Assembly: GCA_937928635.1 (NCBI GenBank) | Contig: CALFWM010000044.1 | Location: 1 to 64,000 of the forward strand | DNA: 64,000 bases | Origin: an uncultured Sulfitobacter sp. | GTDB lineage: Bacteria > Pseudomonadota > Alphaproteobacteria > Rhodobacterales > Rhodobacteraceae | Reading direction: 5' to 3' | Shown: piece after piece, positions 42,582 to 52,553 of the stretch | Position numbering within the stretch: position 1 is the first letter of the stretch | Layout of the letters: each line of letters starts with the position of its first letter | Program-made: the position numbers and the translations under genes | The notes under the pieces: generated by a model | Told to the model about the DNA's origin: nothing | The model's database searches: none | The model's input: the letters and a program-made list of their open reading frames with translations, nothing else

Positions 42582-45281
42582 ATGACAGAGATCAGCCGCG
42601 TTGCCCTTTTTGGCAAGCTGAACGCGATAGGGTACAAAGCCGTCGAGGGGGCCACCGTCTTTTGCAAGATGCGCGGCAACCCCTATGTTGAGATCGTGCA
42701 TTGGCTGGCACAGATCGTGCAGCTTCCCGACAGTGATTTCAAACGGATCTGCGACCACTTCAAGGTTGATCCCGCCCGTCTGGCCGCCGATATGACCGCC
42801 GCGCTGGACGCATTGCCGCGCGGGGCCAGCAGTATTTCGGACCTTTCCGATCATCTGGAAGACGCGATGGAACGGGCCTGGGTTTATGGCTCGCTGCTCT
42901 ATTCCGCCTCCGCTGTGCGCACCGGGCATCTGGTGCTGGGAATGCTGAAAACCAAGGCATTGCGTGGGATTTTCCTCGGCATTTCCAAAGAGTTTGCGCG
43001 TATTCTGCCGGATGATCTGGCCGAGAATTTTGTCTCGATCACCGATGGTTCCCCGGAGGAAACCCTGACCCCGCAGGATGGATCATCGACGGGGGGTGGG
43101 GCTGTGCCCGGAGAGGCCTCGGGCGCGATGGCCCCGGCCTCGATGGGCAAGGAAGAGGCGCTGGCGCAGTTCTGCACCGACATGACCCAACAGGCCAAAG
43201 ACGGTAAGATTGATCCGATTGTGGGCCGTGATGAGGAAATCCGCCAGATTGTTGATGTTCTGATGCGCCGGCGTCAAAACAACCCGATCCTGACCGGAGA
43301 GGCGGGCGTGGGCAAAACGGCGGTGGTTGAAGGCTTTGCCCTGCGCATCGCGCGCGGCGATGTGCCCCCGGCGCTGCAAGGCGCACGTTTGCTCGCACTT
43401 GATGTAGGCCTGTTGCAGGCCGGGGCGTCGATGAAGGGTGAGTTTGAGATCCGTCTGAAGGCGGTGATTGATGAGGTGCAGGCCTCCACCACGCCGATTG
43501 TGATGTTTATTGACGAAACCCACACGCTTGTGGGGGCCGGAGGGGCGGCGGGCACGGGGGATGCGGCGAACCTGCTGAAACCGGCGCTGGCGCGCGGGAC
43601 GCTTAGAACCATCGGCGCAACCACATGGGCGGAGTATAAGAAACACATCGAAAAAGACCCGGCGCTGACCCGCCGTTTTCAGGTGGTGGCCGTGGAAGAA
43701 CCCGATGTGCCAAAGGCCATCCTGATGATGCGCGGCATCGCGTCAATGCTCGAAAAGCACCACAAGGTGCAGGTGCTGGATGAGGCGATTGAGGCGGCGG
43801 TTTCGCTCTCGGCCCGCTATATCCCGGCACGGCAGCTCCCGGACAAGTCGGTCAGTGTGCTGGACACTACCTGCGCGCGCGTGGCCGTCAGCCAACACGC
43901 GGTGCCTGCCGAGGTCGATGATGCGAGGAAACGCATTGATGCGCTGAACACCGAAATGGAGATTATCGGGCGGGATGAAACCGCAGGGTTTGACGTGACC
44001 GAGCGGCGCGCGGGCGTGCAACTGATGCTGGATGCGGAAACCCAGCGGCTGGCGGACCTTGATCAGCGCTGGGAAGCAGAAAAGGCGGTGGTCTCTGACA
44101 TCCTCGATCTGCGCGCCAAACTGCGCGATGGTGCGGCCCCGGTGGATGCAGAGGCCACCCCCGGCGATGAACCCGCTGTAAGCGGCGAAGAGCGCGCCGA
44201 TCTGATGGCGGCGCTGACATCGCTGAACGAAGAACTTGAGGCGCTCCAGGGCGAAAACGCCTTGATCCTGCCGATTGTGGATCAACAGGCGGTGGCATCC
44301 GTCATTGGCGACTGGACCGGCATTCCTGTGGGCCGCATGGTGCGCGATGAGCTGGAAACGGTGCTGAACCTTGAGGACCATCTTGCCAAGCGCGTCATCG
44401 GGCAAGACCACGCGATGAAGATGATTGCCAAGCGTATCCAGACCTCGCGCGCTGGCCTTGATAACCCCAACAAACCGATTGGCGTCTTCCTGCTGGCAGG
44501 CACCTCGGGCGTGGGTAAGACCGAAACCGCGCTGGCGCTGGCTGAGGTGCTCTATGGTGGGGAGCAGAACGTGATCACCATCAACATGTCCGAATATCAG
44601 GAGGCCCATACCGTGAGCAGCCTCAAAGGCGCGCCTCCGGGCTATGTCGGGTATGGCGAGGGCGGTGTGCTGACCGAAGCGGTGCGGCGCAAGCCATACT
44701 CCGTGGTGCTGCTGGATGAGGTCGAAAAGGCGCACCCGGACGTGCACGAGGTGTTCTTTCAGGTCTTTGACAAGGGTGTCATGGAGGACGGCGAAGGCCG
44801 GGTGATTGATTTCAAGAACACGCTGATCCTGCTGACCTCCAATGCGGGCAGTGACATGATCATGGACATGTGCAGCGATCCTGATTTGTTGCCCGAGGTT
44901 GAGGGGCTGACCAAAGCGCTGCGCGATCCGCTGCTCAAGGTCTTTCCGGCGGCGCTGCTTGGGCGCATGGTCACCATTCCCTACTTCCCGCTCAGCCCCG
45001 ATATGATCGGCAAGATCACCGCATTGCAACTGGGCCGCATCCAGAAACGTGTCACTGAGAGCCATGGTGTGCCGTTTGAATACTCAGATGCGGTGGTGCA
45101 GGAAATCGTCAGCCGCTGTCAGGAGTTGGAAAGCGGGGGCCGCATGATTGATGCGATTGTGACCAACACCATGTTGCCCGACATCTCGGCTGAATTCCTG
45201 AACCGTATGATGGAGGGCAAAGAGGTGAGTAGGGTTGCCATTGATGTAACCGACAGTGAATTCACCTATCGTTTTGATTAA
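42582..45281 (+). CDS. tssH: T6SS AAA+ disaggregase TssH (ClpV)
   Basis: An 899-residue Clp-family ATPase that unfolds contracted sheath for reuse. It has an N-terminal Clp-repeat domain (about 1-150) and a first AAA module with Walker A GEAGVGKT and Walker B VMFIDETH. A middle coiled region (about 440-560) follows, then a second AAA module with GTSGVGKT and VVLLDEVEKAHPDVH, and the small C-terminal domain. Long insertions such as GDEPAVSGEERADLM in the coiled region are usual. The family is ClpV rather than ClpB by its context and N-domain. It is followed 45 bases later by vgrG. Confidence 0.95.
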   Translation: MTEISRVALFGKLNAIGYKAVEGATVFCKMRGNPYVEIVHWLAQIVQLPDSDFKRICDHFKVDPARLAADMTAALDALPRGASSISDLSDHLEDAMERAWVYGSLLYSASAVRTGHLVLGMLKTKALRGIFLGISKEFARILPDDLAENFVSITDGSPEETLTPQDGSSTGGGAVPGEASGAMAPASMGKEEALAQFCTDMTQQAKDGKIDPIVGRDEEIRQIVDVLMRRRQNNPILTGEAGVGKTAVVEGFALRIARGDVPPALQGARLLALDVGLLQAGASMKGEFEIRLKAVIDEVQASTTPIVMFIDETHTLVGAGGAAGTGDAANLLKPALARGTLRTIGATTWAEYKKHIEKDPALTRRFQVVAVEEPDVPKAILMMRGIASMLEKHHKVQVLDEAIEAAVSLSARYIPARQLPDKSVSVLDTTCARVAVSQHAVPAEVDDARKRIDALNTEMEIIGRDETAGFDVTERRAGVQLMLDAETQRLADLDQRWEAEKAVVSDILDLRAKLRDGAAPVDAEATPGDEPAVSGEERADLMAALTSLNEELEALQGENALILPIVDQQAVASVIGDWTGIPVGRMVRDELETVLNLEDHLAKRVIGQDHAMKMIAKRIQTSRAGLDNPNKPIGVFLLAGTSGVGKTETALALAEVLYGGEQNVITINMSEYQEAHTVSSLKGAPPGYVGYGEGGVLTEAVRRKPYSVVLLDEVEKAHPDVHEVFFQVFDKGVMEDGEGRVIDFKNTLILLTSNAGSDMIMDMCSDPDLLPEVEGLTKALRDPLLKVFPAALLGRMVTIPYFPLSPDMIGKITALQLGRIQKRVTESHGVPFEYSDAVVQEIVSRCQELESGGRMIDAIVTNTMLPDISAEFLNRMMEGKEVSRVAIDVTDSEFTYRFD

Positions 45282-45325
45282 CCCGGCCGACGGGCGCGGG
45301 CGGTTTCCACCACAGGGGGGACGCG

Positions 45326-47479
45326 ATGACAGAGCCAGTTAAATCGTCGATGACGGTCAAAGGGCAGGCCGATCCGCAGGGATATCGGATCATTGCGGCC
45401 CTGATCGAAGGTGCGATCAACAGTGTCCCAACGGCCTTTCTGGAATTTGTCGCCCGCGACAAGGCGCTTGATCTCGGCACCCTTGTGGGGACGGATATGG
45501 GGTTTTGGGTGGAGGACGAAAACAGCAAACGCCAACCCTTTTGGGGCACCTGCATCAGTGCCGAAAGCCTGGGCACCACCACCGGCGAGGGTCGGTACGT
45601 GGTTGAAATCCGCCCCTGGCTCTGGTTCCTCACCCGATCAAAGAACAATCGGATCTATCAGGCCAAATCCACCACCGACATCGTCAAGGATATCCTGGGC
45701 GAATACGGGTTCAGCGGTGATTTGAAGGTCAACCATTCCGACAGCGACAAGGCGCGCGAATATTGCGTGCAATACGGTGAAACCGATCTGAACTTCCTCC
45801 AGCGCCTGCTGGAGGAAGAGGGATATTACTATTACTTTGAGTATGATGACGGCGGCGTCAAAATGGTGCTGGCCGATCAGACCTCGACCCATGGTTCTGC
45901 CGGAGAGGATGACAAATACTACTACAGTGATGAAAAAACCTCTGGCGCACGTGAGCAGATATTGACCTGGCAGGCCGTCGAAAAGGCGGTGACCGGCAAA
46001 GTTACGCTGCGCGATTATGACTTTACCAAACCCAGTTCAGACCTGACAGCCACCTCGGTGCAACCCAGCGGATCACATGGGCACAAATCCTATGAATCCT
46101 ACATATACCCCGGCAAATACGCAGACGTGTCTGCCGGTGACAAACGCGCAGCGGCCCTGATCGAAGAACAGGCCGCCGGTCATCAGACATGGTCCGCCAC
46201 AGGCACAATGGTGAACCTGAATGTTGGCAAGATTTTTGAAATTGTCGATCATCCGCGCCACGAAAGCGCCAGTGAAAACGGGTTTATGGTCACCAATCTG
46301 ACCCAGTTTCTGAGTGTTAACGAAGACAGCATTATTGGCGGCTCCGCACTCAAAAGCGACCCCAGGTTCTGGGGCCGGATGGCCGAACATATGGCCGATA
46401 TCTTCAAGGCAGGTCCGCCCGCCGTGGAGCCCGGCAAGATGCCAAGCCCAGGTGACATGCTGGGTTTTTTCACCTCGATCTTTGGCGCGGTCAAAAAGAC
46501 AAACCCCTACCGTGGCCCCAGTCAGACCACCCGCCCCAGGATGATTGGCGTGCAGACCGCCGTTGTTACCGGGGCCTCCGGGGATGAGATCACTGTCGAT
46601 AAATATGGGCGCATCAAGGTCCAGTTTCATTGGGATCGCGATGGAAAAAAGGACGATAAGACAACCTGTTGGGTGCGCACCATGATGCCCTGGACCGGCA
46701 AAAACTGGGGCAGCGTGGCACTGCCCCGCGTTGGACAGGAAGTTGTCATTCAATTCGAGGAAGGAGACCCGGACCGCCCGATTTGCGTAGGCATGCTTTA
46801 TAATGCGGACACGATGCCGCCTTATGAATTGCCGGGCAATGCCACGCGGACCGGCACCAAAACCAACTCCTCCAAAGGCGGGGGCGGGTATAATGAGCTG
46901 ATGTTTGAGGACAAGGCGGGGGACGAACTGGTCCGCTTTATGGCGCAAAAGGACTTTGTGCAGAACACGCAGAACAGCGCGCATATCAAGGTCGGGTATG
47001 GCCATGGCAAAGATGTCAAAGCCGCAGACGCGCAAGACAAGAAAAGCATGAAGCTGGAGGTGCAAAACCATCTGGATGAAATTGTCGAAACCGGTGATCA
47101 TAGCTTTACCGTTCAGGACGGCAACCAGACAATTGTTGTCGAGAAAGATCAGGACATCAGCATCAACAAGAACGCCAAACTGACGGTAAAGGATGACTAT
47201 GACATCAAGGTCAGCAGCGGCAACATGACAACATCCGTGTCTTTGGGCAATATCAGCGTCAGTGCCGCGTCGGGCAAGATCGACATGAACGCCGCTCAGT
47301 CGATCACATTCAAATGTGGGGGCAGCACCCTCAAGATGACCCCAGAAGGCATTGAAATCAAATCACCCATGGTCACAATCAAGGCCAACGTGTCCCTGTC
47401 CGCGGAAGGGGGTGCCAGTGCAGAGCTTAAGTCAGGTGGCATGACCACCATCAAGGGCAGCATGGTCATGATCAACTGA
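45326..47479 (+). CDS. vgrG: T6SS spike protein VgrG (TssI)
   Basis: A 717-residue puncturing tip protein. It contains the gp27/gp44-like region (about 1-380, with YCVQYGETDLNFLQRLLEEEG), the OB-fold gp5-like part (KVQFHWDRDGKKDD, CWVRTMMPWTG, QEVVIQFEEGDPDRP), and a beta-helical C-terminal stretch of the DUF2345 kind ending in IKGSMVMIN. There is no extra C-terminal toxin domain. A GGGGGGAC ribosome site precedes the ATG. Its partner PAAR gene lies two genes downstream. Confidence 0.96.
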   Translation: MTEPVKSSMTVKGQADPQGYRIIAALIEGAINSVPTAFLEFVARDKALDLGTLVGTDMGFWVEDENSKRQPFWGTCISAESLGTTTGEGRYVVEIRPWLWFLTRSKNNRIYQAKSTTDIVKDILGEYGFSGDLKVNHSDSDKAREYCVQYGETDLNFLQRLLEEEGYYYYFEYDDGGVKMVLADQTSTHGSAGEDDKYYYSDEKTSGAREQILTWQAVEKAVTGKVTLRDYDFTKPSSDLTATSVQPSGSHGHKSYESYIYPGKYADVSAGDKRAAALIEEQAAGHQTWSATGTMVNLNVGKIFEIVDHPRHESASENGFMVTNLTQFLSVNEDSIIGGSALKSDPRFWGRMAEHMADIFKAGPPAVEPGKMPSPGDMLGFFTSIFGAVKKTNPYRGPSQTTRPRMIGVQTAVVTGASGDEITVDKYGRIKVQFHWDRDGKKDDKTTCWVRTMMPWTGKNWGSVALPRVGQEVVIQFEEGDPDRPICVGMLYNADTMPPYELPGNATRTGTKTNSSKGGGGYNELMFEDKAGDELVRFMAQKDFVQNTQNSAHIKVGYGHGKDVKAADAQDKKSMKLEVQNHLDEIVETGDHSFTVQDGNQTIVVEKDQDISINKNAKLTVKDDYDIKVSSGNMTTSVSLGNISVSAASGKIDMNAAQSITFKCGGSTLKMTPEGIEIKSPMVTIKANVSLSAEGGASAELKSGGMTTIKGSMVMIN

Positions 47480-47494
47480 TGAAAGGGGTCGAAC

Positions 47495-48103
47495 ATGAAT
47501 GAGAGATTTAGCGGCCTCAAAAAGCTGTCAAAGCAGCCTGCGGTGCGTCTGTTGGCTATGGCTAATGCAAAGTTGACGGCCAAAACCGATTTGCCCGTCA
47601 GCGCCCCGGTGCCAGAGGTGCTGGAGGCCCTCGCGCAGCAGGATGCCTTTGCCGATATGCTGCGCCTTCTGGCGGCGGCCCTGCCGGCGCGCGAACGCAC
47701 CTGGTGGGCCTGTCTGGCAGCACGGGACGTGATTGAACCGCAGGTGGATCACCCCCCTTCGCTGACCCTTGCAGAAGCCTGGGTGCGGGGCCCCAAAGAT
47801 GATCTGCGCGACAAGGCGCGCGCGGCGATGGATGCCGCCGATATTGATGATGAAACAACGCTTTGTGCGCTCTGTGTGGTCTATTTTGATGGCACCATGG
47901 GGCCCGGCGAACTGTCCAAAATGGCCGCGCCGCCAGGTGCCAGCGAAACCGCAGCGTTTGCCATGAACATCAAGGCGCTGGGGCAGGGCAACAGCATTCC
48001 CGAAACCGCGCAGGTTCTGATTGAGCGCGCCTTGGATATTGCACGCGGGGGCAACGGGCAAATCCCGCTGCCCGGTACACAAACACAAGAGGATGTTGTC
48101 TGA
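47495..48103 (+). CDS. T6SS-linked hypothetical protein between vgrG and PAAR genes
   Basis: A 202-residue soluble, mostly helical protein rich in Ala, with no signal peptide or membrane segment. It contains RTWWACLAARDVIEP, LAEAWVRGP and AAFAMNIKALGQGNSIP. It starts 15 bases after vgrG and overlaps the PAAR gene by one base (TGATG). The position is typical of spike-loading adaptors or of cargo handled by VgrG-PAAR. I do not recognise known adaptor families (DUF1795/EagR, DUF2169, DUF4123) by their motifs; it may belong to a conserved alphaproteobacterial family of unknown function such as DUF6931. An adaptor role is inferred from position. Confidence 0.75.
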   Translation: MNERFSGLKKLSKQPAVRLLAMANAKLTAKTDLPVSAPVPEVLEALAQQDAFADMLRLLAAALPARERTWWACLAARDVIEPQVDHPPSLTLAEAWVRGPKDDLRDKARAAMDAADIDDETTLCALCVVYFDGTMGPGELSKMAAPPGASETAAFAMNIKALGQGNSIPETAQVLIERALDIARGGNGQIPLPGTQTQEDVV

Positions 48104-48396
48104 TGGGAACACCCTGTGCCCGCATCACAGATATGCATGTCTGCCCCATGGTGACGGGGGTTGTTCCCCATGTGGGGGGACCGATCCTGCCTCCGGGCTG
48201 CCCCACCGTGCTTGTTGGTAAACTCCCCTGTGCCCGTCTGGGGGATATGGCGACCTGCGTTGGTCCGCCTGATACAATCGTCAAAGGGTCCGCAACCGTT
48301 ATGGTCGGCTCAATGCCCTGTGCGCGGATCGGAGATATGACGGCACATGGTGGAAACATCATTCTGGGCTGTTTTACTGTTTTGGTTGGTGGTTAA
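48103..48396 (+). CDS. PAAR-domain spike tip protein
   Basis: A 97-residue protein that is only a PAAR domain. Repeated PCARxxDM/PCARLGD motifs occur (near residues 4-9, 42-48 and 70-78), together with glycine/valine strands such as GSATVMVGSMPCARIGD. His and Cys residues suited to the metal-binding tip are present. PAAR proteins sharpen the VgrG trimer and recruit effectors. It has no extension, so any effector would bind non-covalently. Confidence 0.93.
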   Translation: MGTPCARITDMHVCPMVTGVVPHVGGPILPPGCPTVLVGKLPCARLGDMATCVGPPDTIVKGSATVMVGSMPCARIGDMTAHGGNIILGCFTVLVGG

Positions 48397-48404
48397 GTTA
48401 ACAC

Positions 48405-49808
48405 ATGAGCGTCACACTGCATTTTCAATCCACCGGCACCGTCCCCGGAAACGCGCAACCCTTTCGGATGCTGGGCGGTTCCATGACCATTGGGCGCACG
48501 GATGTGAATGATCTGGTGTTGCCCGACCCGGAAAAAGTGATTTCGGGGCGGCATTGCTCGATCGAGGATCAGGGCGGCAATGTGGTGGTGATTGATCTGT
48601 CCACCAATGGCACCTTTTTAAACTATGGCAAGCTGGCCTTGGGCAAGACGCCAACACCGCTGAACAATGGTGATATTCTCAGCATCGGGTCATATGAACT
48701 GATGGTCAAAATCGCACCGGATGAGGCCCGCACGCTGGCAGAGCCACTCCCGGAGGACCCGGTGGTCATGGGTGTGGCGGGGGATATCCCTGACCTTGAT
48801 GAGGTGCTGGGAGAAAGCAGCGGCAGCAAGGTTGATTTTATTGATGAACTGCTGGGCGGGTCGGCCCAAGGCCCTGCCGCCGTGCAGCGCGATGAGCTGG
48901 GGGCAGACGGGATCATGGAACCCTTGGGCGAAGAGCCCGGGTTTTTGAACCACCCGCCGGTGCCCGAAGACCCGGTACAATCCGAACACGGCTCCCCTCT
49001 GACAGAAAGCATCAACCTTGCCGGTGCCAGCCCAAGTGCCATTCCCGATGATTGGGATCTTGATCTGCCCGGCGCGCCAGAGGGTGACGTGATCCCCGAA
49101 GGGCCGTTTGGGGATGCACCTGCGCCGATGTCTGCAATTGATGATGCACCTGACCCGGAGCCCGCAGCACCTACACCGCCTCCGCAGGAGCCCGCCGCGC
49201 CGTTGCCCGCCGCCACCGCTCAGGATACGGCCGCCGCACGCGCGTTTTTGACAGCATTTGGGGCCGAAGGACTGGATATTTCCGATGCTGACCTTTCGGA
49301 GACCATGGCGCGCCTTGGCGGGGTGATGAACACGCTTGTGGCCGGGGTGCGCTCCATCCTGATGACGCGCCAATCGATCAAATCGGAATTTCGCATCAAC
49401 CAAACCGTGATCTCGGCGGGCGCAAACAACCCGCTGAAATTTTCCGTTTCCGTGGAGCAGGCCGTGGAGGCAATGGCGCGCCCGCAGACCAAGGGATATT
49501 TGCCCGCCGCAGAGGCCGCGCAAGAGGCGATGGATGACATTGCCGCCCATGAGGTCGCGATGATGACCGGGATGGAGGCTGCGCTCAAAGGGGTGCTCGC
49601 AGAGCTGGCGCCGACAAAACTGTCAGAGCGGATAGATGCCGACAAGAGCTTTACCAGCCTGCTCAGTAATAAAAAGGCACGCTATTGGGACGTGTTTGAA
49701 ACGCAGTTCGAGAAGATTTCCGATCAGGCCGAAAACGATTTTCATGACCTGTTCAGCAAGGCCTTTGCCGATGCCTATCAGGCGCAGTTGGAAAGGCTCA
49801 AGAAATGA
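48405..49808 (+). CDS. tagH: T6SS FHA-domain scaffold protein TagH (Fha/ImpI type)
   Basis: A 467-residue cytoplasmic protein. The N-terminal FHA domain (about 1-105) has the phosphothreonine-binding residues in place: Gly30-Arg31, Ser48-Gly-Arg-His50 and Asn68-Gly-Thr. A Pro/Asp-rich linker (about 130-275) leads to the C-terminal TagH/ImpI domain (about 280-467). Fha is the usual target of PpkA, and its phosphorylation promotes T6SS assembly. Both pppA and ppkA are in this window, so the switch is complete. Confidence 0.93.
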   Translation: MSVTLHFQSTGTVPGNAQPFRMLGGSMTIGRTDVNDLVLPDPEKVISGRHCSIEDQGGNVVVIDLSTNGTFLNYGKLALGKTPTPLNNGDILSIGSYELMVKIAPDEARTLAEPLPEDPVVMGVAGDIPDLDEVLGESSGSKVDFIDELLGGSAQGPAAVQRDELGADGIMEPLGEEPGFLNHPPVPEDPVQSEHGSPLTESINLAGASPSAIPDDWDLDLPGAPEGDVIPEGPFGDAPAPMSAIDDAPDPEPAAPTPPPQEPAAPLPAATAQDTAAARAFLTAFGAEGLDISDADLSETMARLGGVMNTLVAGVRSILMTRQSIKSEFRINQTVISAGANNPLKFSVSVEQAVEAMARPQTKGYLPAAEAAQEAMDDIAAHEVAMMTGMEAALKGVLAELAPTKLSERIDADKSFTSLLSNKKARYWDVFETQFEKISDQAENDFHDLFSKAFADAYQAQLERLKK

Positions 49809-49826
49809 TAAGGAAAGTGACCGCAT

Positions 49827-51167
49827 ATGTCGTGGGAAAGTAAGGTCCTGTGGACCGAAGGGTTGTTCCTGCAACCGCATCATTTTCAGCAGGCCGACCG
49901 CTATAGCGAGGCTTTGGTGGCCGGGCTGGCGCGGCGTGTGGCCCCCTATGCCTGGGGCGTGTCATCGCTGGAGGTTGATACAGAGGTGCTGAAGGTTGGT
50001 CAGTTTGCGATCAAATCCTGCGCCGGGTTGACCCAGGACGGCACCGTGTTTCGCGTGCCCGATGCCGAAGATCACCCGCCAGCACTCGATGTGCCGCTGG
50101 AGACCAAGGATTGCGTGGTGTACCTATCGGTGCCTCAACGCCGCCAGGGCGCGGCAGAGGCGGAAAGCACCGGCGCGGAGCTGTCCAACACCCGCTTTCG
50201 CATGGCAGAGCTTGAGGTCACCGACACCGCAGGGTCCGGCAAAAAGGCGACGATGTTGACAGTGGGCAAACTGCGGCTGCAATTCGCGCTGGAGGTGGAT
50301 GATCTGGCAGACCGGCTGGTCATCCCGATTGCGCGGATCATTGAGGTGCGCGCCGATCAGGAGGTGATCCTGGACAATGCCTTTGTGCCGTCCTGCCTTG
50401 ATATCCGCGCGGCACCGCCGCTGATCGGTTTTGCGCAAGAACTGGAGGGGCTGCTGGCCCATCGCATGACCGCGCTGGCAGGCCGGATTGCGCAAAGCGG
50501 CACCACCAAAGGGGCCGCCGAGATACAGGATTTTCTGCTGCTGCAATCGGTCAACCGCCTGCTGCCCGTGGTGCGCCACATGTTAAGCATCGAAAACCTG
50601 CATCCGGTGCAGTTTTACCGCGACTGTGTGGGGCTGGCGGGCGAGCTCTCGACCTTTATGGCCCCGGCCAAACACCCGCCCGAATTTCCGCCCTATCAGC
50701 ATCATGATCTGACGGCGACCTTTGCCACCGTGATCCGCCTGCTGCGGCAATATTTGTCATCTGTGCTGGAACAGACTGCGGTGTCGATCCCGCTTGATCC
50801 GCGCAAATACGGGATATCCGTGGGGGTGATTGCGGACCGCAAACTGATCTCGACCGCAGGTTTTGTGCTGGCGGTCAGCGCGGATGTGCCTGCCGAAAAC
50901 ATCCGCCGCCATTTTGGCGGGCAGGCCAAGGTCGGCTCAGTGGAGGAAATCCGCCAGCTGGTCAACTCCGCCTTGCCAGGTATCCCGATGCACCCGATGC
51001 CCGTGGCCCCGCGCCAAATCCCCTATAGTGCAAATGTGGTGTACTTTCAGCTGGACAGTGACAGCCCGATCTGGGGCAAGATGACCACCTCTGGCGGCGT
51101 TGCAGTGCATGTTGCGGGGGATTATCCCGGCTTGCAGATGGAGCTTTGGGCGATCCGTCATGGGTGA
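49827..51167 (+). CDS. tssK: T6SS baseplate protein TssK
   Basis: A 446-residue baseplate component that links the wedge to the membrane complex. The family start VLWTEGLFLQPHHFQQADRY lies at about residues 7-26. Further marks are LLQSVNRLLPVVRHML and the end region IPLDPRKYGISVGV. Length fits (~445). It lies 18 bases after tagH and 21 bases before tssL. Confidence 0.96.
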   Translation: MSWESKVLWTEGLFLQPHHFQQADRYSEALVAGLARRVAPYAWGVSSLEVDTEVLKVGQFAIKSCAGLTQDGTVFRVPDAEDHPPALDVPLETKDCVVYLSVPQRRQGAAEAESTGAELSNTRFRMAELEVTDTAGSGKKATMLTVGKLRLQFALEVDDLADRLVIPIARIIEVRADQEVILDNAFVPSCLDIRAAPPLIGFAQELEGLLAHRMTALAGRIAQSGTTKGAAEIQDFLLLQSVNRLLPVVRHMLSIENLHPVQFYRDCVGLAGELSTFMAPAKHPPEFPPYQHHDLTATFATVIRLLRQYLSSVLEQTAVSIPLDPRKYGISVGVIADRKLISTAGFVLAVSADVPAENIRRHFGGQAKVGSVEEIRQLVNSALPGIPMHPMPVAPRQIPYSANVVYFQLDSDSPIWGKMTTSGGVAVHVAGDYPGLQMELWAIRHG

Positions 51168-51188
51168 TTTTTTGGACAGGGAAGGCTG

Positions 51189-52553
51189 ATGTCAGACGCG
51201 GATGATCCATTTGCGGAACCGGATGATACCGACCGCACCGTGATCCGCCCCAATCCCGGGGGCAGGCGGCCTGCGGCCACGCCCGCATCCCTTGCGCCGC
51301 CTGTCGCGACAGCGCCCACGCCGGAGGCACCAACCGCCACAGGTGATGCGGCTGTTGCGGCATCGCTGACGGGGCAAAATCCGCTGAATGCCGCCGCAGC
51401 CCCTCTGTTTTCGCTGGTCAGCCGCATCCGCAACCGTGCCCAACATCCTGACCCGGATGCCCTGCGGCGTTCGGTTGTGGCAGAGGTGCGCGCGTTTGAG
51501 GCACGGGCCCTGCAAGACAAGGTTGACCCCGCCGCGATCAAGGTTGCGCGCTATGCGATCTGTGCAACCATTGATGACGTGGTGCTGAACACGCCCTGGG
51601 GTGGAGCCAGCCAGTGGTCACAGCAAAGCATGGTGGCGACCTTTCACCGTGAAACGGTTGGCGGGGATCGGTTTTATGACCTGCTGGCGCGTCTTGAAAA
51701 AGACCCGTCAAACAACATCGACATGCTGGAGTTTCTGCACATGTGTCTGTCGCTGGGGTTTGAGGGGCGCCTGCGCGTCTCGCAGGACGGGCGTGACAAA
51801 CACAATGACATCCGCGCCGGGCTTGCCCGCCTGATCCGCACACAGCGCGGTGATCTGGACCGCAGCCTGTCGCCCCATTGGATGGGCATGGATGTGCCCC
51901 ACCGCGCGCTGTCAGCATGGAAACCATTTTGGATTTCGGTGGGCGCCGTGGCCGCGATGCTGGCGGGCGGGTTTGTCACGCTGTCCTATCTGCTTAACAG
52001 CCAGACCCAGAATGTGATTGGCCAGCTTAGCGTGCTGGACCCCGGCGGTGTTGCCACGCTGGAGCGGCGCGCCCCCCCCGTGGCCCCGCCGCCACCAAGC
52101 AATGATACCTTGCTCAAACAGGTGAAAGAGTTTCTGAAGCCTGAGATCGACGAAGGGTTGGTGACCGTCCTCACAGATGCCAACGCGATCACCATCCGCA
52201 TTGCGGGCAATGGCATGTTCCGCTCCGCCTCTGACGCGCTGGTGCCCAGCTTCAAGAAACCGCTGGATCGTGTGGCGACAGCCCTGTTGGAAACCAAGGG
52301 GCCGATCATCATTGCCGGTCATTCCGACAGCTCCCCCATCAGCAGCCGCCGGTTCAAATCAAACATGGCCCTGTCGCTGGCACGTGCCGAAACCGTGCGC
52401 GACACGGTGACCCCGGTGTTTGCCGCACAGGCAAGTAGGCTCAAGGCCGAAGGGCGCTCTGATGTGGAGCCCATCGCCAGCAACAAAACCCGCGAGGGGC
52501 GCGCCAAAAACCGGCGTATTGAGATTGTGCTGGTGCGTGAGGAGCAGACATGA
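51189..52553 (+). CDS. tssL: T6SS membrane protein TssL with C-terminal OmpA-like domain
   Basis: A 454-residue protein. An N-terminal Pro/Ala-rich segment (1-65) is followed by the DotU/IcmH cytoplasmic domain (about 70-235, with ARYAICATIDDVVLNTPWG and HMCLSLGFEGRLRV), one membrane helix (about 240-265) and a periplasmic OmpA-like domain (about 310-454; GHSDSSP and LARAETVRD). The peptidoglycan-binding end makes it an extended TssL, able to anchor the membrane complex to the wall. It overlaps tssM by 4 bases. Confidence 0.94.
   Translation: MSDADDPFAEPDDTDRTVIRPNPGGRRPAATPASLAPPVATAPTPEAPTATGDAAVAASLTGQNPLNAAAAPLFSLVSRIRNRAQHPDPDALRRSVVAEVRAFEARALQDKVDPAAIKVARYAICATIDDVVLNTPWGGASQWSQQSMVATFHRETVGGDRFYDLLARLEKDPSNNIDMLEFLHMCLSLGFEGRLRVSQDGRDKHNDIRAGLARLIRTQRGDLDRSLSPHWMGMDVPHRALSAWKPFWISVGAVAAMLAGGFVTLSYLLNSQTQNVIGQLSVLDPGGVATLERRAPPVAPPPPSNDTLLKQVKEFLKPEIDEGLVTVLTDANAITIRIAGNGMFRSASDALVPSFKKPLDRVATALLETKGPIIIAGHSDSSPISSRRFKSNMALSLARAETVRDTVTPVFAAQASRLKAEGRSDVEPIASNKTREGRAKNRRIEIVLVREEQT

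Noticed and set aside
43743-45065. Minus-strand open frame of 440 codons inside clpV
   Set aside because: It fully overlaps the second AAA module of ClpV and has no family resemblance or ribosome site.
46073-47101. Minus-strand open frame of 342 codons inside vgrG
   Set aside because: It is opposite conserved VgrG sequence, and no known domain was seen.
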